From NCBI GenBank assembly GCA_030631455.1, contig DAOVLC010000062.1:1-7424 (forward strand): DNA of 7,424 nucleotides, written 5' to 3'. This document shows positions 1 through 6,572 of the stretch, in pieces. The stretch's first letter is position 1. Each line of letters begins with the position of its first letter. The position numbers and the translations under genes were made by a program. The notes below the pieces were generated by a model. It searched no databases and had not been told where the DNA came from. It was given only the letters and a program-made list of their open reading frames with translations. This DNA comes from Candidatus Zixiibacteriota bacterium. GTDB taxonomy: Bacteria; Zixibacteria; MSB-5A5; JAABVY01; JAHJOQ01.

Positions 1-557
1 AATGATATCGCAACCGTGCCGAACAAGGCTGCAATACCGCCAAAATATGGCTGAGGGGCGGAAGAGACATCGAGCAGAATATAATGTCGGAAGCCCAGTC
101 CTATCAGTGCAAGCTCCAACGCTACCCAAAGAAGTGCTGTGATTATCGGACTGAATCCGAGACGTTTCTGTACGGTTCCTGTCACCCATCCGAATACAGC
201 GAATGCGGAAGAGCCAATCAGGACTTGACCGATGGCAGAAAACTGGAGTATGATCAGATTGTTCGCAAAGTTGACTCCGAAGAAAGCAAGACCGAGCATC
301 AGCCCCAACCGGAAAGAACGGCCAGGATGTACTCTGGTCACGCGGTACAGGAAAGGTGCAAATGCGACTATAGACAGCAGCCAGTAGCTGGCGAAGAAAT
401 TCGCTACCAGGAGAAGCAGTGCCGACAGACCCGCATACAGAAAATCCTCGGCGAAGTCCGCAGTCTGAGACTTCGTAACCTTTTGATCCGGTGCTTCCTG
501 GTTGCTGTCAGCGCGATGATGTCTTGCCCGGCGATTTGCGAGTGATGCGTCACTCAT
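1..557 (-). CDS. Apolipoprotein N-acyltransferase (Lnt)-like membrane protein, N-terminal part
   Basis: The gene starts inside the window and runs off the left edge; 185 codons are visible. Residues 1-38 are hydrophilic and rich in charged and polar residues. Strongly hydrophobic segments follow at about 40-70, 84-105, 109-125 and 137-155. The order resembles the membrane domain of Lnt: a first hydrophobic block ending 'IVAFAPFLYR', a 'GRSFRLGLMLGLAFFGVNF' segment, 'ALLWVALELAL', and 'GGIAALFGTVAIS' where Lnt usually enters the nitrilase-like domain. Lnt transfers the third acyl chain to the N-terminal cysteine of lipoproteins in the inner membrane. The catalytic domain lies outside the window, so activity cannot be judged. 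ATG at 557 has no clear ribosome site; an in-frame TTG at 572 with AGGA just upstream is an alternative. An in-frame TAG at 630-632 limits the N-terminus. A strong promoter lies at 696-725. Another polytopic membrane protein is possible. Confidence 0.6.
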   Translation of the reverse strand, partial: MSDASLANRRARHHRADSNQEAPDQKVTKSQTADFAEDFLYAGLSALLLLVANFFASYWLLSIVAFAPFLYRVTRVHPGRSFRLGLMLGLAFFGVNFANNLIILQFSAIGQVLIGSSAFAVFGWVTGTVQKRLGFSPIITALLWVALELALIGLGFRHYILLDVSSAPQPYFGGIAALFGTVAIS

Positions 558-695
558 GGCAAAAGCCGTCAACCAATCCTGTTTGTCAGACGAGTCTACC
601 TGTCGCAGCAAAACCCTAGTTGCGAGATTCTACGCGACTCGCCTTGCTGCGATTCGAGTACGCCAAATTTCTTCGTACCACATAAGAACATGGAT

Positions 696-725
696 AATAT
701 AATCAATGTGGCTTGCTCTTGTCAA
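696..725 (-). promoter_or_regulatory. Sigma70-type promoter for the Lnt-like gene
   Basis: On the minus strand, TTGACA (725-720) is followed after 18 bases by TATATT (701-696). The -35 box is perfect and the -10 box has 5 of 6 consensus bases. Transcription would begin near 689, giving a leader of about 130 bases before the ATG at 557. The same two hexamers occur at the promoter of the PhaR/phasin gene in this window, which supports both calls. The promoter sits inside an 86-codon open frame (890-630), a further reason to treat that frame as non-coding. Confidence 0.6.
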
Positions 726-969
726 GAGAAATGTGCGATCACGGCGGGAAGCTTCCGGAGATTCGGAGCGGAATATGTATACCGTGTCATAAAGCAACTC
801 GATTACGACAGAAAAACGGTCACGATTCCTTCTTCCGGATCCCCGGAGCAACTCTATCCGCCGAACCACCGTCCCTTTAGGTTTAGCCAAGCCTCGCTCC
901 CTTGTCTAAGCCCTCCTTGGAAGTCGATCAATGCTGTCAGACGCATTAAGGAGCTATATATTTTTCGCG

Positions 970-1008
970 CGGTACTACAGAGAAAGGGGATTTTCTCTTA
1001 GCCTACCG
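970..1008. repeat. Long imperfect inverted repeat (possible RNA hairpin)
   Basis: Three collinear paired blocks surround a 6-base loop (986-991): AGAGAAA (979-985) with TTTCTCT (992-998), CTA (975-977) with TAG (999-1001), and CGGTA (970-974) with TACCG (1004-1008). Only a single C (978) and a CC (1002-1003) are unpaired, so 15 base pairs form in total. No U-run follows on either strand, so this is not a standard intrinsic terminator. It could be a 3' stabilising structure for the upstream operon or part of a small RNA. Confidence 0.5.
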
Positions 1009-1105
1009 TAAGGAAAGAAACCGTGCTCGAAATGTCAAGGATTATCTCATGTGATCTTTGGAAAAGAATCAGCGGATAGTGAAATGAGACGGTTGGGCAA
1101 CTCGC

Positions 1106-1195
1106 CACGCGATGATAAAGCGTGCTACCCCCAAACCCGCTCTGGAGTGCTACAGGTGCACACACGGTCAAACGAGTTTGACAGTGCTACCCACC
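1106..1195. repeat. Cluster of tandem degenerate palindromes (REP-like)
   Basis: Three adjacent inverted repeats lie in 90 bases. The first is CACGC (1106-1110) with GCGTG (1120-1124). The last is GTCAAAC (1167-1173), two bases, then GTTTGAC (1176-1182), extended outward by CAC/GTG and by GGTG (1155-1158) with CACC (1192-1195). Between them is a worn copy: both it and the last contain CAAAC, nine bases, then AGTGCTAC (ending at 1153 and 1190), a 37-base period. GTGCTAC also occurs at 1122-1128. The cluster sits just past the stop codon of the PhaR/phasin gene, the usual place for REP-type extragenic palindromes, but no family is recognised. Confidence 0.5.
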
Positions 1196-1242
1196 AGTAT
1201 CAGCGTTTCTCTCTCTGTTACAGCCGTGCTGATCGAACTCAC

Positions 1243-1812
1243 CTATGAAGTGAGCTTTTCTTTGATCTTATCGACTGCCTCGATAAGTTGATCGACCTTT
1301 TTCTCGAGGGCTTCAAAGTCTGTCTTCCTCGCGACCTTCAACTTTTCGACAGCGTTCGTTACGTCTTCCGCAACCTTATCCTTGAGCTTCTTAGTCGACT
1401 CTTGCGCCTTGTCAAGAAGCTCGATGACAGCCTCAGACCTCTGAGATTTGGCGATTTCTCCCTTTTGAATAAGGGCGTCGATAATCTCTTCCGCCTTCTG
1501 CTTTGTTACCTCAAACGCGCCGAGCGACGCCAGCATCGTTTTTTTCAGTATGTCCACGCTTGATTCACCTCCTTCGGCTATTAATACTCTCAGAACTTCT
1601 AGCGACTTCCTCTCATTCTTCCAATCCTTAAGCGAACTCAGGAATGCCTGACTGAGCACACGAACAGTCAGATCATTCCCGGTTCGATTATCGACTATCT
1701 TGACCTTCCTATTCTGGCGTACAAGCTCGACAACGTCATCAAGAGTGACATTCTCTCCCTTCTGGGGATCGTAGAGACGACGATTCGAGTATCTTTTCAG
1801 AACATACGCCAT
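1243..1812 (-). CDS. PhaR-type N-terminal domain fused to a phasin-like C-terminal domain
   Basis: A 189-residue protein. Residues about 4-62 match the PHA/PHB accumulation regulator DNA-binding domain: 'KRYSNRRLYDPQKGENVTLD' followed by a 'VKIVDNRTGNDLTVRVLSQ' segment (compare family 'KRYxNRRLYDT...ITLxD...TGxDLT'). Residues about 83-189 are helical, charged and coiled-coil-like, beginning 'KKTMLASLGAFEVTKQKAEE' and ending with heptads around 'LEKKVDQLIEAVDKIKEKL', as in granule-associated phasin-like proteins. In known systems PhaR is a repressor that senses PHA polymer and phasins coat the granule; both roles here are inference because no PHA synthase or depolymerase is nearby. It follows three response-regulator genes by 48 bases but has its own promoter at 1819-1847. 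No ribosome site precedes the ATG, and translation is probably leaderless. A general stress or regulatory coiled-coil protein is the alternative. Confidence 0.82.
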   Translation of the reverse strand: MAYVLKRYSNRRLYDPQKGENVTLDDVVELVRQNRKVKIVDNRTGNDLTVRVLSQAFLSSLKDWKNERKSLEVLRVLIAEGGESSVDILKKTMLASLGAFEVTKQKAEEIIDALIQKGEIAKSQRSEAVIELLDKAQESTKKLKDKVAEDVTNAVEKLKVARKTDFEALEKKVDQLIEAVDKIKEKLTS

Positions 1813-1818
1813 AATTGT

Positions 1819-1847
1819 AATATAGTGCAGTGCACCAAAACTGTCAA
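1819..1847 (-). promoter_or_regulatory. Near-consensus sigma70 promoter of the PhaR/phasin gene, leaderless geometry
   Basis: Minus strand: TTGACA (1847-1842), 17 bases, TATATT (1824-1819), so 11 of 12 consensus bases at ideal spacing. Only six bases separate the -10 box from the ATG at 1812, so the expected first transcribed base is the A of the start codon. There is no Shine-Dalgarno sequence, which fits a leaderless mRNA. Confidence 0.72.
1825..1835. promoter_or_regulatory. Putative operator: 11-base palindrome in the promoter spacer
   Basis: GTGCA-G-TGCAC lies directly against the -10 box of the PhaR/phasin promoter and contains TGC-N3-GCA. PhaR-type regulators are known to bind TGC-rich dyad sites, and a repressor bound here would block RNA polymerase. 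Autoregulation by the gene it precedes is inference. Confidence 0.45.
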
Positions 1848-1860
1848 TAAAAAAATGGCT

Positions 1861-2271
1861 CTATTTCGCGGCCGACTGAAGCACTATATTGACGATTTCG
1901 AGGAGCCTTTCGCATGAGAACGGCTTTTTGACGAACATATCGCCGCCAACCTGAAACGATCTCCCCTTGTCATCGCGCGAATCCTTGCCTGTCAGGAAGA
2001 TGATCGGTATATCCGAGGTTTCGTCCGATTTCTTGAGCTCGTCGCAAATCTCGTAGCCGTCCATGTTAGGCATCATGATGTCAAGGAGAATGAGGTCAGG
2101 CTTCAGCTCTTTGGCTCGCTCGATGCCCATCACCGATGAGTTCTCAGTTGTGATCTTGTGCCCGGCGTTATCGAGGAATGCCTCGATTATCTGAGTGATC
2201 TCAGGCTCATCATCAATGACAAGGATCTTTGCTGCCTTGACCTTGCTACCTGTTTTGGCTGCTTGTGTCAT
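1861..2271 (-). CDS. Single-domain response regulator (receiver only), third of three
   Basis: A 136-residue receiver domain with no output domain. Visible active-site residues are the acidic pair D20-D21 in 'ILVIDDEPE', the phospho-acceptor D64 in 'LILLDIMMPNMDGYE', T94 in 'IIFLTGK' and K116 in 'MFVKKPF'. Residues 1-14 form a short polar lead rich in A and K. The protein is cytoplasmic and would act by protein-protein contact or as a phosphate relay or sink. It is the last of three consecutive receivers that share an 'RS(F/Y)...(F/Y)VKKPF' ending, so they look like tandem duplicates that diverged. It starts 49 bases after the previous receiver; no strong ribosome site is seen before the ATG. 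Right after its stop is a run of seven T, but with only a very weak stem before it, so termination here is doubtful. Confidence 0.9.
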   Translation of the reverse strand: MTQAAKTGSKVKAAKILVIDDEPEITQIIEAFLDNAGHKITTENSSVMGIERAKELKPDLILLDIMMPNMDGYEICDELKKSDETSDIPIIFLTGKDSRDDKGRSFQVGGDMFVKKPFSCERLLEIVNIVLQSAAK

Positions 2272-2320
2272 ATAGTATTCTTATCGGCGTTCGAAATCAA
2301 AACTGTAACAAAAAGGCACA

Positions 2321-2773
2321 TCAGACAGCTTTTGCCAGAGAAACAGCAATCCGTAGCGAATCGGCGAGTTCCTGTGCCAGAAATGGCTTCTTTACGTACA
2401 TCGTTCCGCCCTGTGCGAAACTTCGGCAGAGGTCGTTTTTGACACCTTTCGATGTAAGATATACTATAGGAATTCCTCGAGTCTCCTCTTCCAATAATAG
2501 CCTCCTCGCGAATTCGTATCCGTCCATCCCCGGCATCATGAGATCGAGTATGATCACATCCGGCCTGAGGTTTCGGACGGTGGATATCGCCTTGGCAGCA
2601 TCTGTTTCTCCCACGATCTCAAAACCGAAGTCCTGCATAAGCTGCACGATCGTGTCGATGACATCGGGTTCGTCGTCCACAGCGACTACTCGAATGCCTT
2701 CACCTCTTCCGGAATGATCCGTCAGTCCCGGAAAAACCCTGTCGTCAAAGTTCTGCTGTATCATCTCCGACAT
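2321..2773 (-). CDS. Single-domain response regulator with N-terminal extension, second of three
   Basis: A 150-residue protein: a polar extension of about 27 residues, then one receiver domain. Key residues are D33-D34 in 'VVAVDDEPD', phospho-acceptor D77 in 'VIILDLMMPGMDGYE', T107 in 'IVYLTSKG' and K129 in 'MYVKKPF'. There is no output domain. The gene starts 21 bases after the previous receiver's stop, so they are co-transcribed. The ATG has AGG directly against it, which is poor spacing, and M4 is an alternative start; the receiver itself is not affected. The role is phosphate acceptance from a histidine kinase, plausibly the one encoded upstream in the same operon (inference from position). 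Confidence 0.9.
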   Translation of the reverse strand: MSEMIQQNFDDRVFPGLTDHSGRGEGIRVVAVDDEPDVIDTIVQLMQDFGFEIVGETDAAKAISTVRNLRPDVIILDLMMPGMDGYEFARRLLLEEETRGIPIVYLTSKGVKNDLCRSFAQGGTMYVKKPFLAQELADSLRIAVSLAKAV

Positions 2774-2794
2774 CCTGTAAAAGAAAATCGCCTA

Positions 2795-3169
2795 TCAAAT
2801 CCCGACGGCCGCATGAACTGTCTCGACCAGCGTAGCACCGTCAAACGGCTTCTTAACGAAGATCGAGTCTTCAGTGAGATATGACCGGGCTGTGGCCCTC
2901 TCCTTATTGTAACCGCTCAGAAATACAATTGGAATATCCGACCAGCGCTCGTTCTCACCAATCTTTCTTGCCAGTTCGGAGCCATTCATTCCCGGCAGCG
3001 AGAGATCCAGAAGCAAAACATCCGGCTCGAAAGATTCGAGTCGTTCCAGCGCTGATTCCGCATCGCCCGCTGTCTGTACCTCGCACCCTTTCCGCGAAAG
3101 GTACTTTTCTATGAAGTCAAGAATCATAGGCTCATCATCTACGGCCAAAACCTTCAGTTTTTCGTCCAA
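2795..3169 (-). CDS. Single-domain response regulator, first of three
   Basis: A 124-residue stand-alone receiver with almost no sequence outside the domain. Key residues are D11-D12 in 'VLAVDDEPM', phospho-acceptor D55 in 'VLLLDLSLPGMNGSE', S85 in place of T in 'IVFLSGY', and K107 in 'IFVKKPF'. The start is TTG at 3169, chosen because a strong ribosome site (AAGGGGG) lies six bases upstream and the receiver begins at once. It is the most divergent of the three: S for T, 'MNG' for 'MDG', and loss of the GG before the (F/Y)VKKPF block. It follows the nitrilase gene by 61 bases in the same direction. Confidence 0.9.
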   Translation of the reverse strand: MDEKLKVLAVDDEPMILDFIEKYLSRKGCEVQTAGDAESALERLESFEPDVLLLDLSLPGMNGSELARKIGENERWSDIPIVFLSGYNKERATARSYLTEDSIFVKKPFDGATLVETVHAAVGI

Positions 3170-3230
3170 GACAGCCCCCTTAGCAATGCCCCGGTTTCAC
3201 TTAATAGTATCGACAGAAGAAAGAAGCTAT

Positions 3231-4031
3231 TTAACTCGAAAGAATATCCTTGTAGAAACGAGTCCGGCGATCAGCGAAGATATCATTCTGCTCAGTAACC
3301 TGTTTCGATTCGGCAAGGTGCAAATCCACATCTACAATCTGAATCGACTCGCCGGATTCATCCGCTTTGGCGAGAACCTCGCCATTCGGTGCGGTGATCT
3401 GCGAACGACCGGTGAATTTCAGTACCTTGCCACTATGCGATTCGGTGCCGAAGCGGTTTGCCGTTATCGTGAAAACCTGATTCTCAATCGACCTTGTCCG
3501 CATCACATCCTGGCAGTAGTGCAGCACGAGATTCACCGGATGACAGATTACATGCGCACCCTTAAGAGCCAGAACCCGACAGACCTCCGGAAATATCCAG
3601 TCGAAACAGACCATCATTCCGAGCGTGCAATCGTTCACCTCATAAGCTCGGAGTGGAAGGTCCCCCGGATCGAAGTATGATTTCTCACCAGCAAAGAGAT
3701 GCAGTTTCCTGTAAATGTGACAGCATCCTTCTGGGGCAACGCAGACTGAAGAGTCGTAGAGCTTGTCGCCTGCTTTCTCGGCTATACCGAACACGATTAT
3801 TGTCTTTGTCGATTTTGCAAGATCCGACATTCTGCGAAAGGTTGGACCCGCCGGGACAGACTCCGCCAGTTCGGACAAGATTCGGCGATCCGGAAAAAGA
3901 TAGCCGGTCGAGAAAAGCTCCGGAAGAACGATGAGGTCGGCGTCTGTCGATTCGACTATGTCGACCGCTCGTGACACATTGTGTTCGACCTGGCCGAACT
4001 CAGGGTTGGTTTGTATAAAACCGATTTTCAC
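3231..4031 (-). CDS. Nitrilase-superfamily carbon-nitrogen hydrolase (PaNit/PH0642-like)
   Basis: A 266-residue cytoplasmic enzyme, normal for a single-domain nitrilase-fold protein. The catalytic triad is visible: E38 in 'IVLPELFSTGY', K109 in 'IYRKLHLF' and the nucleophile C142 in 'MVCFDWIFPE'; E116 in 'GEKSYFDPGD' is the usual fourth residue. The blocks 'PELFxTGY', 'YRKxHLF', 'CFDWxFPE', 'IENQVFTITANRFG' and 'NDIFADRR' recall the archaeal PaNit/PH0642 group, which has the same triad; that group cleaves nitriles or amides in vitro and its natural substrate is unclear. Activity on an amide, a carbamoyl compound or a nitrile cannot be told apart here. The GTG start at 4031 is supported by GAGGTG upstream. 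The gene is 28 bases after the lipoprotein gene and 61 before the receivers, inside a signalling operon, an unusual place for this enzyme. Confidence 0.88.
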   Translation of the reverse strand: MKIGFIQTNPEFGQVEHNVSRAVDIVESTDADLIVLPELFSTGYLFPDRRILSELAESVPAGPTFRRMSDLAKSTKTIIVFGIAEKAGDKLYDSSVCVAPEGCCHIYRKLHLFAGEKSYFDPGDLPLRAYEVNDCTLGMMVCFDWIFPEVCRVLALKGAHVICHPVNLVLHYCQDVMRTRSIENQVFTITANRFGTESHSGKVLKFTGRSQITAPNGEVLAKADESGESIQIVDVDLHLAESKQVTEQNDIFADRRTRFYKDILSS

Positions 4032-4059
4032 TGGAACACCTCACTTTGAATGCGATTAG

Positions 4060-4503
4060 CTACAGGCTGTCAGACAGCGAGTCCGATTCTACAACTGGCA
4101 GATTCCTCGTCAGATGAAACGAAGCAATCTTCCACGTGTCCACTTTGACGAGTCTCACGATACTCCGGGGTAACGAATCCGCGTACTGCATACCTGTCGG
4201 CATCAGAGCGAAAGCCAAATGCGCGGAGTCACCCATCACCTTTATAGTTCTAGCAGTGATTTCCGGCGTGGCAGAATCTCCATAGCTACACTCCATCAGA
4301 AATCTGTTTGCCTCGAACCCCTGACGCTTGGCCTGCAGACTCAGATGCTTGTCGACCTTCAATAGATCGCCACTGCTCACCGCTGCTACAAGATCATCTG
4401 CGACCTTCTCTATAATGGCCCTATCATCAAGCGGTTCACCCGGGGAACATGCTGCAATGACAATAGTCGCCAAAAGCACCAGCAGAAGCTTTCTTGCATC
4501 CAC
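4060..4503 (-). CDS. Small lipoprotein, possible NTF2-like fold
   Basis: A 147-residue protein with a typical lipoprotein signal: charged start (MDARK), hydrophobic core, and lipobox IAAC with the lipidated cysteine at C19. The mature part begins 'SPGEPLDD', then a helix with 'VADDLVAAVSSGDLLKVDKH', and later strands ending 'VDTWKIASFHLTRN', a pattern seen in NTF2-like/SnoaL-type lipoproteins that sometimes bind small ligands. No catalytic motif is seen. It is anchored in a membrane and faces the periplasm. The GTG start at 4503 shares one base with the kinase stop (TAGTG), and its strong ribosome site (AGGAGGTGA) lies in the last kinase codons, so translation is coupled. It may be an accessory ligand-binding or stabilising partner of the kinase sensor (inference). 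Confidence 0.8.
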   Translation of the reverse strand: MDARKLLLVLLATIVIAACSPGEPLDDRAIIEKVADDLVAAVSSGDLLKVDKHLSLQAKRQGFEANRFLMECSYGDSATPEITARTIKVMGDSAHLAFALMPTGMQYADSLPRSIVRLVKVDTWKIASFHLTRNLPVVESDSLSDSL

Positions 4504-6572
4504 TACTTCACCTCCTTCAAACGAGGTAGTGTAATCAGGAATCTCGATCCACCGCTCGGTACGTCTTCATATTCAATTTCGCCGTCGTGATCGGCGATGA
4601 TCCGATGCGAAAGCGCCAAACCGAGTCCGGTGCCGTTCGCCTTCGTCGTGAAATACGGGCGGAATATCTTCTCCCTGTCTACATCGGCGACACCCGGCCC
4701 GGTGTCCTCGACGCGCAGTTCCAAATCTACATCCGAAAGAACCGTTGCGTCGACCTGAACGCTGTCACCTTCACCGCAAGCCTCAATGCTGTTTTTGATC
4801 AGGTTGATCAGAACCTTCTTCAATTCTTCGCCGCTCCCCTCGACCACCAAATCGCCATCGATGTGCGATTCGAGCCTTATCCCTTTCGACTCCGCCTCGG
4901 GGTGCATCAGGCTGATAACATCCGCAGTCAGCGCAGTGATATCGCAGATGTCCTTTATTGCTGCGTGTGTTCTCGCTAATGCAAGGAACTGATTTATGAT
5001 GTCGTTCAGTCTCTCGATCTCAGATTTGATGTTGCCTACAAGCTGATCGTATTCCTCGCGATCTGACGATGGAGCGAACTCGGACTTCAATCTTTGAGAT
5101 GCAATCGAAATAGCATTGAGCGGGTTCCCGATCTCGTGTGCAACACCGGCAGCGAGATTGCCGAGTTCGGAGAGCCTTTCAGATCGTTTCGCCGATCTTT
5201 CGAGACGTCTGCTCTCGGTAACATCATATATCACACTCACCGATCCGATCGGCACCCCATCCTCTCCGATCACCCGCGACGCTGCAATGAGAAGCATCAA
5301 CCGACTGCCGTCTCTTAGCGTGACAGTCTTCTCGGTCCTGATGGTCACATCTGGAGTTTCCTTGACTTCTTCGAGCACTAACATATCATTTTCGAAAATG
5401 TCCGCATACTTCTTGCTAACCACGCCTGAGGCACGGTAGCCGAACATCTCCTCGGCTCTCGGATTGAAAAGCGTTATGAGGCCGACATCATCCGTAACAA
5501 CAACCGCGCTCTGCATGGCATTGAGAATATTACCGGTAACCGTTCTCATTCGCTGGTAGGAGCTTTCGAGCGTCCTGTAGTTCAGGTTGGCGAGGAACAA
5601 TGTCACAACGACAAATGAGACAATGAACAGGATCGCGCCGATAGCGATCAGCTGTGCCTCGAAGTTCCCTGCCACCTGATGATAACCTTCCATCGACAGC
5701 CCGATTCTCAGAAGACCGGGCGGATAATCACCGGCTTCGAACGGTACAACTACTTCCAGAACATCTTTGCCCTCGAACTCCCTGACCCGTGAGTTGTAGC
5801 CTTCACTCGACATAGCCATCCGCAGGAATGGATCGGTTTCGATTCTCAGAACCCTCTCGATATTCCGCGATGACAGGATCACGCCCTGTTCGCTCTGTAC
5901 GAACACATACTCGATGTCGCTCTCTAAATCGATACGCTTCAGCAGCGTACCGATACCGATTCGGTCGCTGAATCGTTCCAGAATGCTGTAGTCGGCGAAG
6001 AGGATGACAGCTCCCGGCTCGTCCATTCGCGCCGATGCCAGTACGAGCTGTGGCGGTATGACCGGGTTTTCATCGTCGAGGATAAAACTTGCCGATCTCA
6101 CCTGCGCCATCAGAATCTCATCGAATGGAAACCGTGCCATGAAGGTCGAATCGTAGTATCGTCCCATCATGTCGACCACACTCGACACGGCGACTCGTCC
6201 GGTGGAATCGAGCACGTCCATGCGATTGATTCCTGTTGCGAGGCAGGTTCGAGCGATATCATTCGGGTCGAGTTTCCCTTCCTGGAATCTCATCCCGGTG
6301 AGTGCCGAGACGTCGGCGAGATTGTCGAGTACGAGATTGTCGACCATGTCGGTGGCAGCTATCGTGTTTCGGCCTGCGGAGATGACCGATTCTACGAGTG
6401 CCTTCGCCCCGTTTTTCATCATACGCCGGAGATTCTGTCTGTTCTCCCTGATACCGACGACGACAATGGTCAGAAACAGCAGTGCCAGGGAGAGCCCGAT
6501 CAGGAGAAAGAGACGTGGCTTGATGCTCAGAATGAACTTCAACGAGCTCTTCTGTATCGGAAGATCCTGCAT
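4503..6572 (-). CDS. Membrane sensor histidine kinase: extracytoplasmic sensor, PAS, HisKA, HATPase
   Basis: A 689-residue inner-membrane kinase. Transmembrane segments lie at about 19-40 and 307-330. Between them is a sensor region of about 265 residues with two PAS-like signatures ('VLDSTGRVAVSS' and 'VFVQSEQGVILSSR'), which suggests a double-Cache fold. A PAS domain follows at about 345-455 ('NAMQSAVVVTDDVGLITLFN'). The dimerisation/phospho-acceptor helix contains H479 in 'AAGVAHEIGNPLNAI'. The ATP-binding domain has N594 (N box), 'DTGPG' at 623-627 (G1), F637/F641 and 'GTGLGL' at 647-652 (G2). All catalytic motifs are intact. The HE.GNPL type is that of NtrB-like kinases. There is no receiver, so the partner must be separate; three receivers lie downstream. 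The ATG at 6572 has no ribosome site and sits 6-7 bases from a -10 box. Confidence 0.93.
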   Translation of the reverse strand: MQDLPIQKSSLKFILSIKPRLFLLIGLSLALLFLTIVVVGIRENRQNLRRMMKNGAKALVESVISAGRNTIAATDMVDNLVLDNLADVSALTGMRFQEGKLDPNDIARTCLATGINRMDVLDSTGRVAVSSVVDMMGRYYDSTFMARFPFDEILMAQVRSASFILDDENPVIPPQLVLASARMDEPGAVILFADYSILERFSDRIGIGTLLKRIDLESDIEYVFVQSEQGVILSSRNIERVLRIETDPFLRMAMSSEGYNSRVREFEGKDVLEVVVPFEAGDYPPGLLRIGLSMEGYHQVAGNFEAQLIAIGAILFIVSFVVVTLFLANLNYRTLESSYQRMRTVTGNILNAMQSAVVVTDDVGLITLFNPRAEEMFGYRASGVVSKKYADIFENDMLVLEEVKETPDVTIRTEKTVTLRDGSRLMLLIAASRVIGEDGVPIGSVSVIYDVTESRRLERSAKRSERLSELGNLAAGVAHEIGNPLNAISIASQRLKSEFAPSSDREEYDQLVGNIKSEIERLNDIINQFLALARTHAAIKDICDITALTADVISLMHPEAESKGIRLESHIDGDLVVEGSGEELKKVLINLIKNSIEACGEGDSVQVDATVLSDVDLELRVEDTGPGVADVDREKIFRPYFTTKANGTGLGLALSHRIIADHDGEIEYEDVPSGGSRFLITLPRLKEVK

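Larger units (their letters stand above)
558..1242. other. 685-base gap between the PhaR/phasin gene and the Lnt-like gene
   Basis: No convincing gene is seen on either strand. The open frames here (for example minus 890-630 and plus 690-1001) have no recognisable motif and overlap each other. The stretch holds the promoter at 696-725, a long imperfect hairpin at 970-1008, and a cluster of palindromes at 1106-1195. A lone TTGACA occurs on the minus strand at 1038-1033 but has no good -10 box at normal spacing. No classical hairpin-plus-T-run terminator is visible for the upstream operon. Confidence 0.6.

Noticed and set aside
84..545. 153-codon plus-strand open frame
   Set aside because: It lies opposite the Lnt-like gene, whose minus-strand translation has clear membrane segments; the plus product is a Cys/Arg-rich, motif-free shadow.
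630..890. 86-codon minus-strand open frame starting at TTG, in frame with the Lnt-like gene and separated from it by one TAG
   Set aside because: No recognisable motif, overlaps an equally long plus-strand frame, and a near-consensus promoter for the Lnt-like gene lies inside it. A broken N-terminal extension is possible but unsupported.
1106..1195. CRISPR array
   Set aside because: Only two units share a pattern, the units are degenerate, and there are no unique spacers of even length or cas genes.
1240..1262. Hairpin CTCAC/GTGAG around the PhaR/phasin stop codon, with CTTTTCTTT on the plus-strand side
   Set aside because: Only five pairs; the T-rich side would serve a plus-strand transcript and no plus-strand gene ends there.
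1848..1866. Seven-T run after the third receiver gene as an intrinsic terminator
   Set aside because: Only a three-pair GGC/GCC stem can be drawn before it, too weak for a terminator; the T-run may simply be AT-rich sequence upstream of the -35 box.
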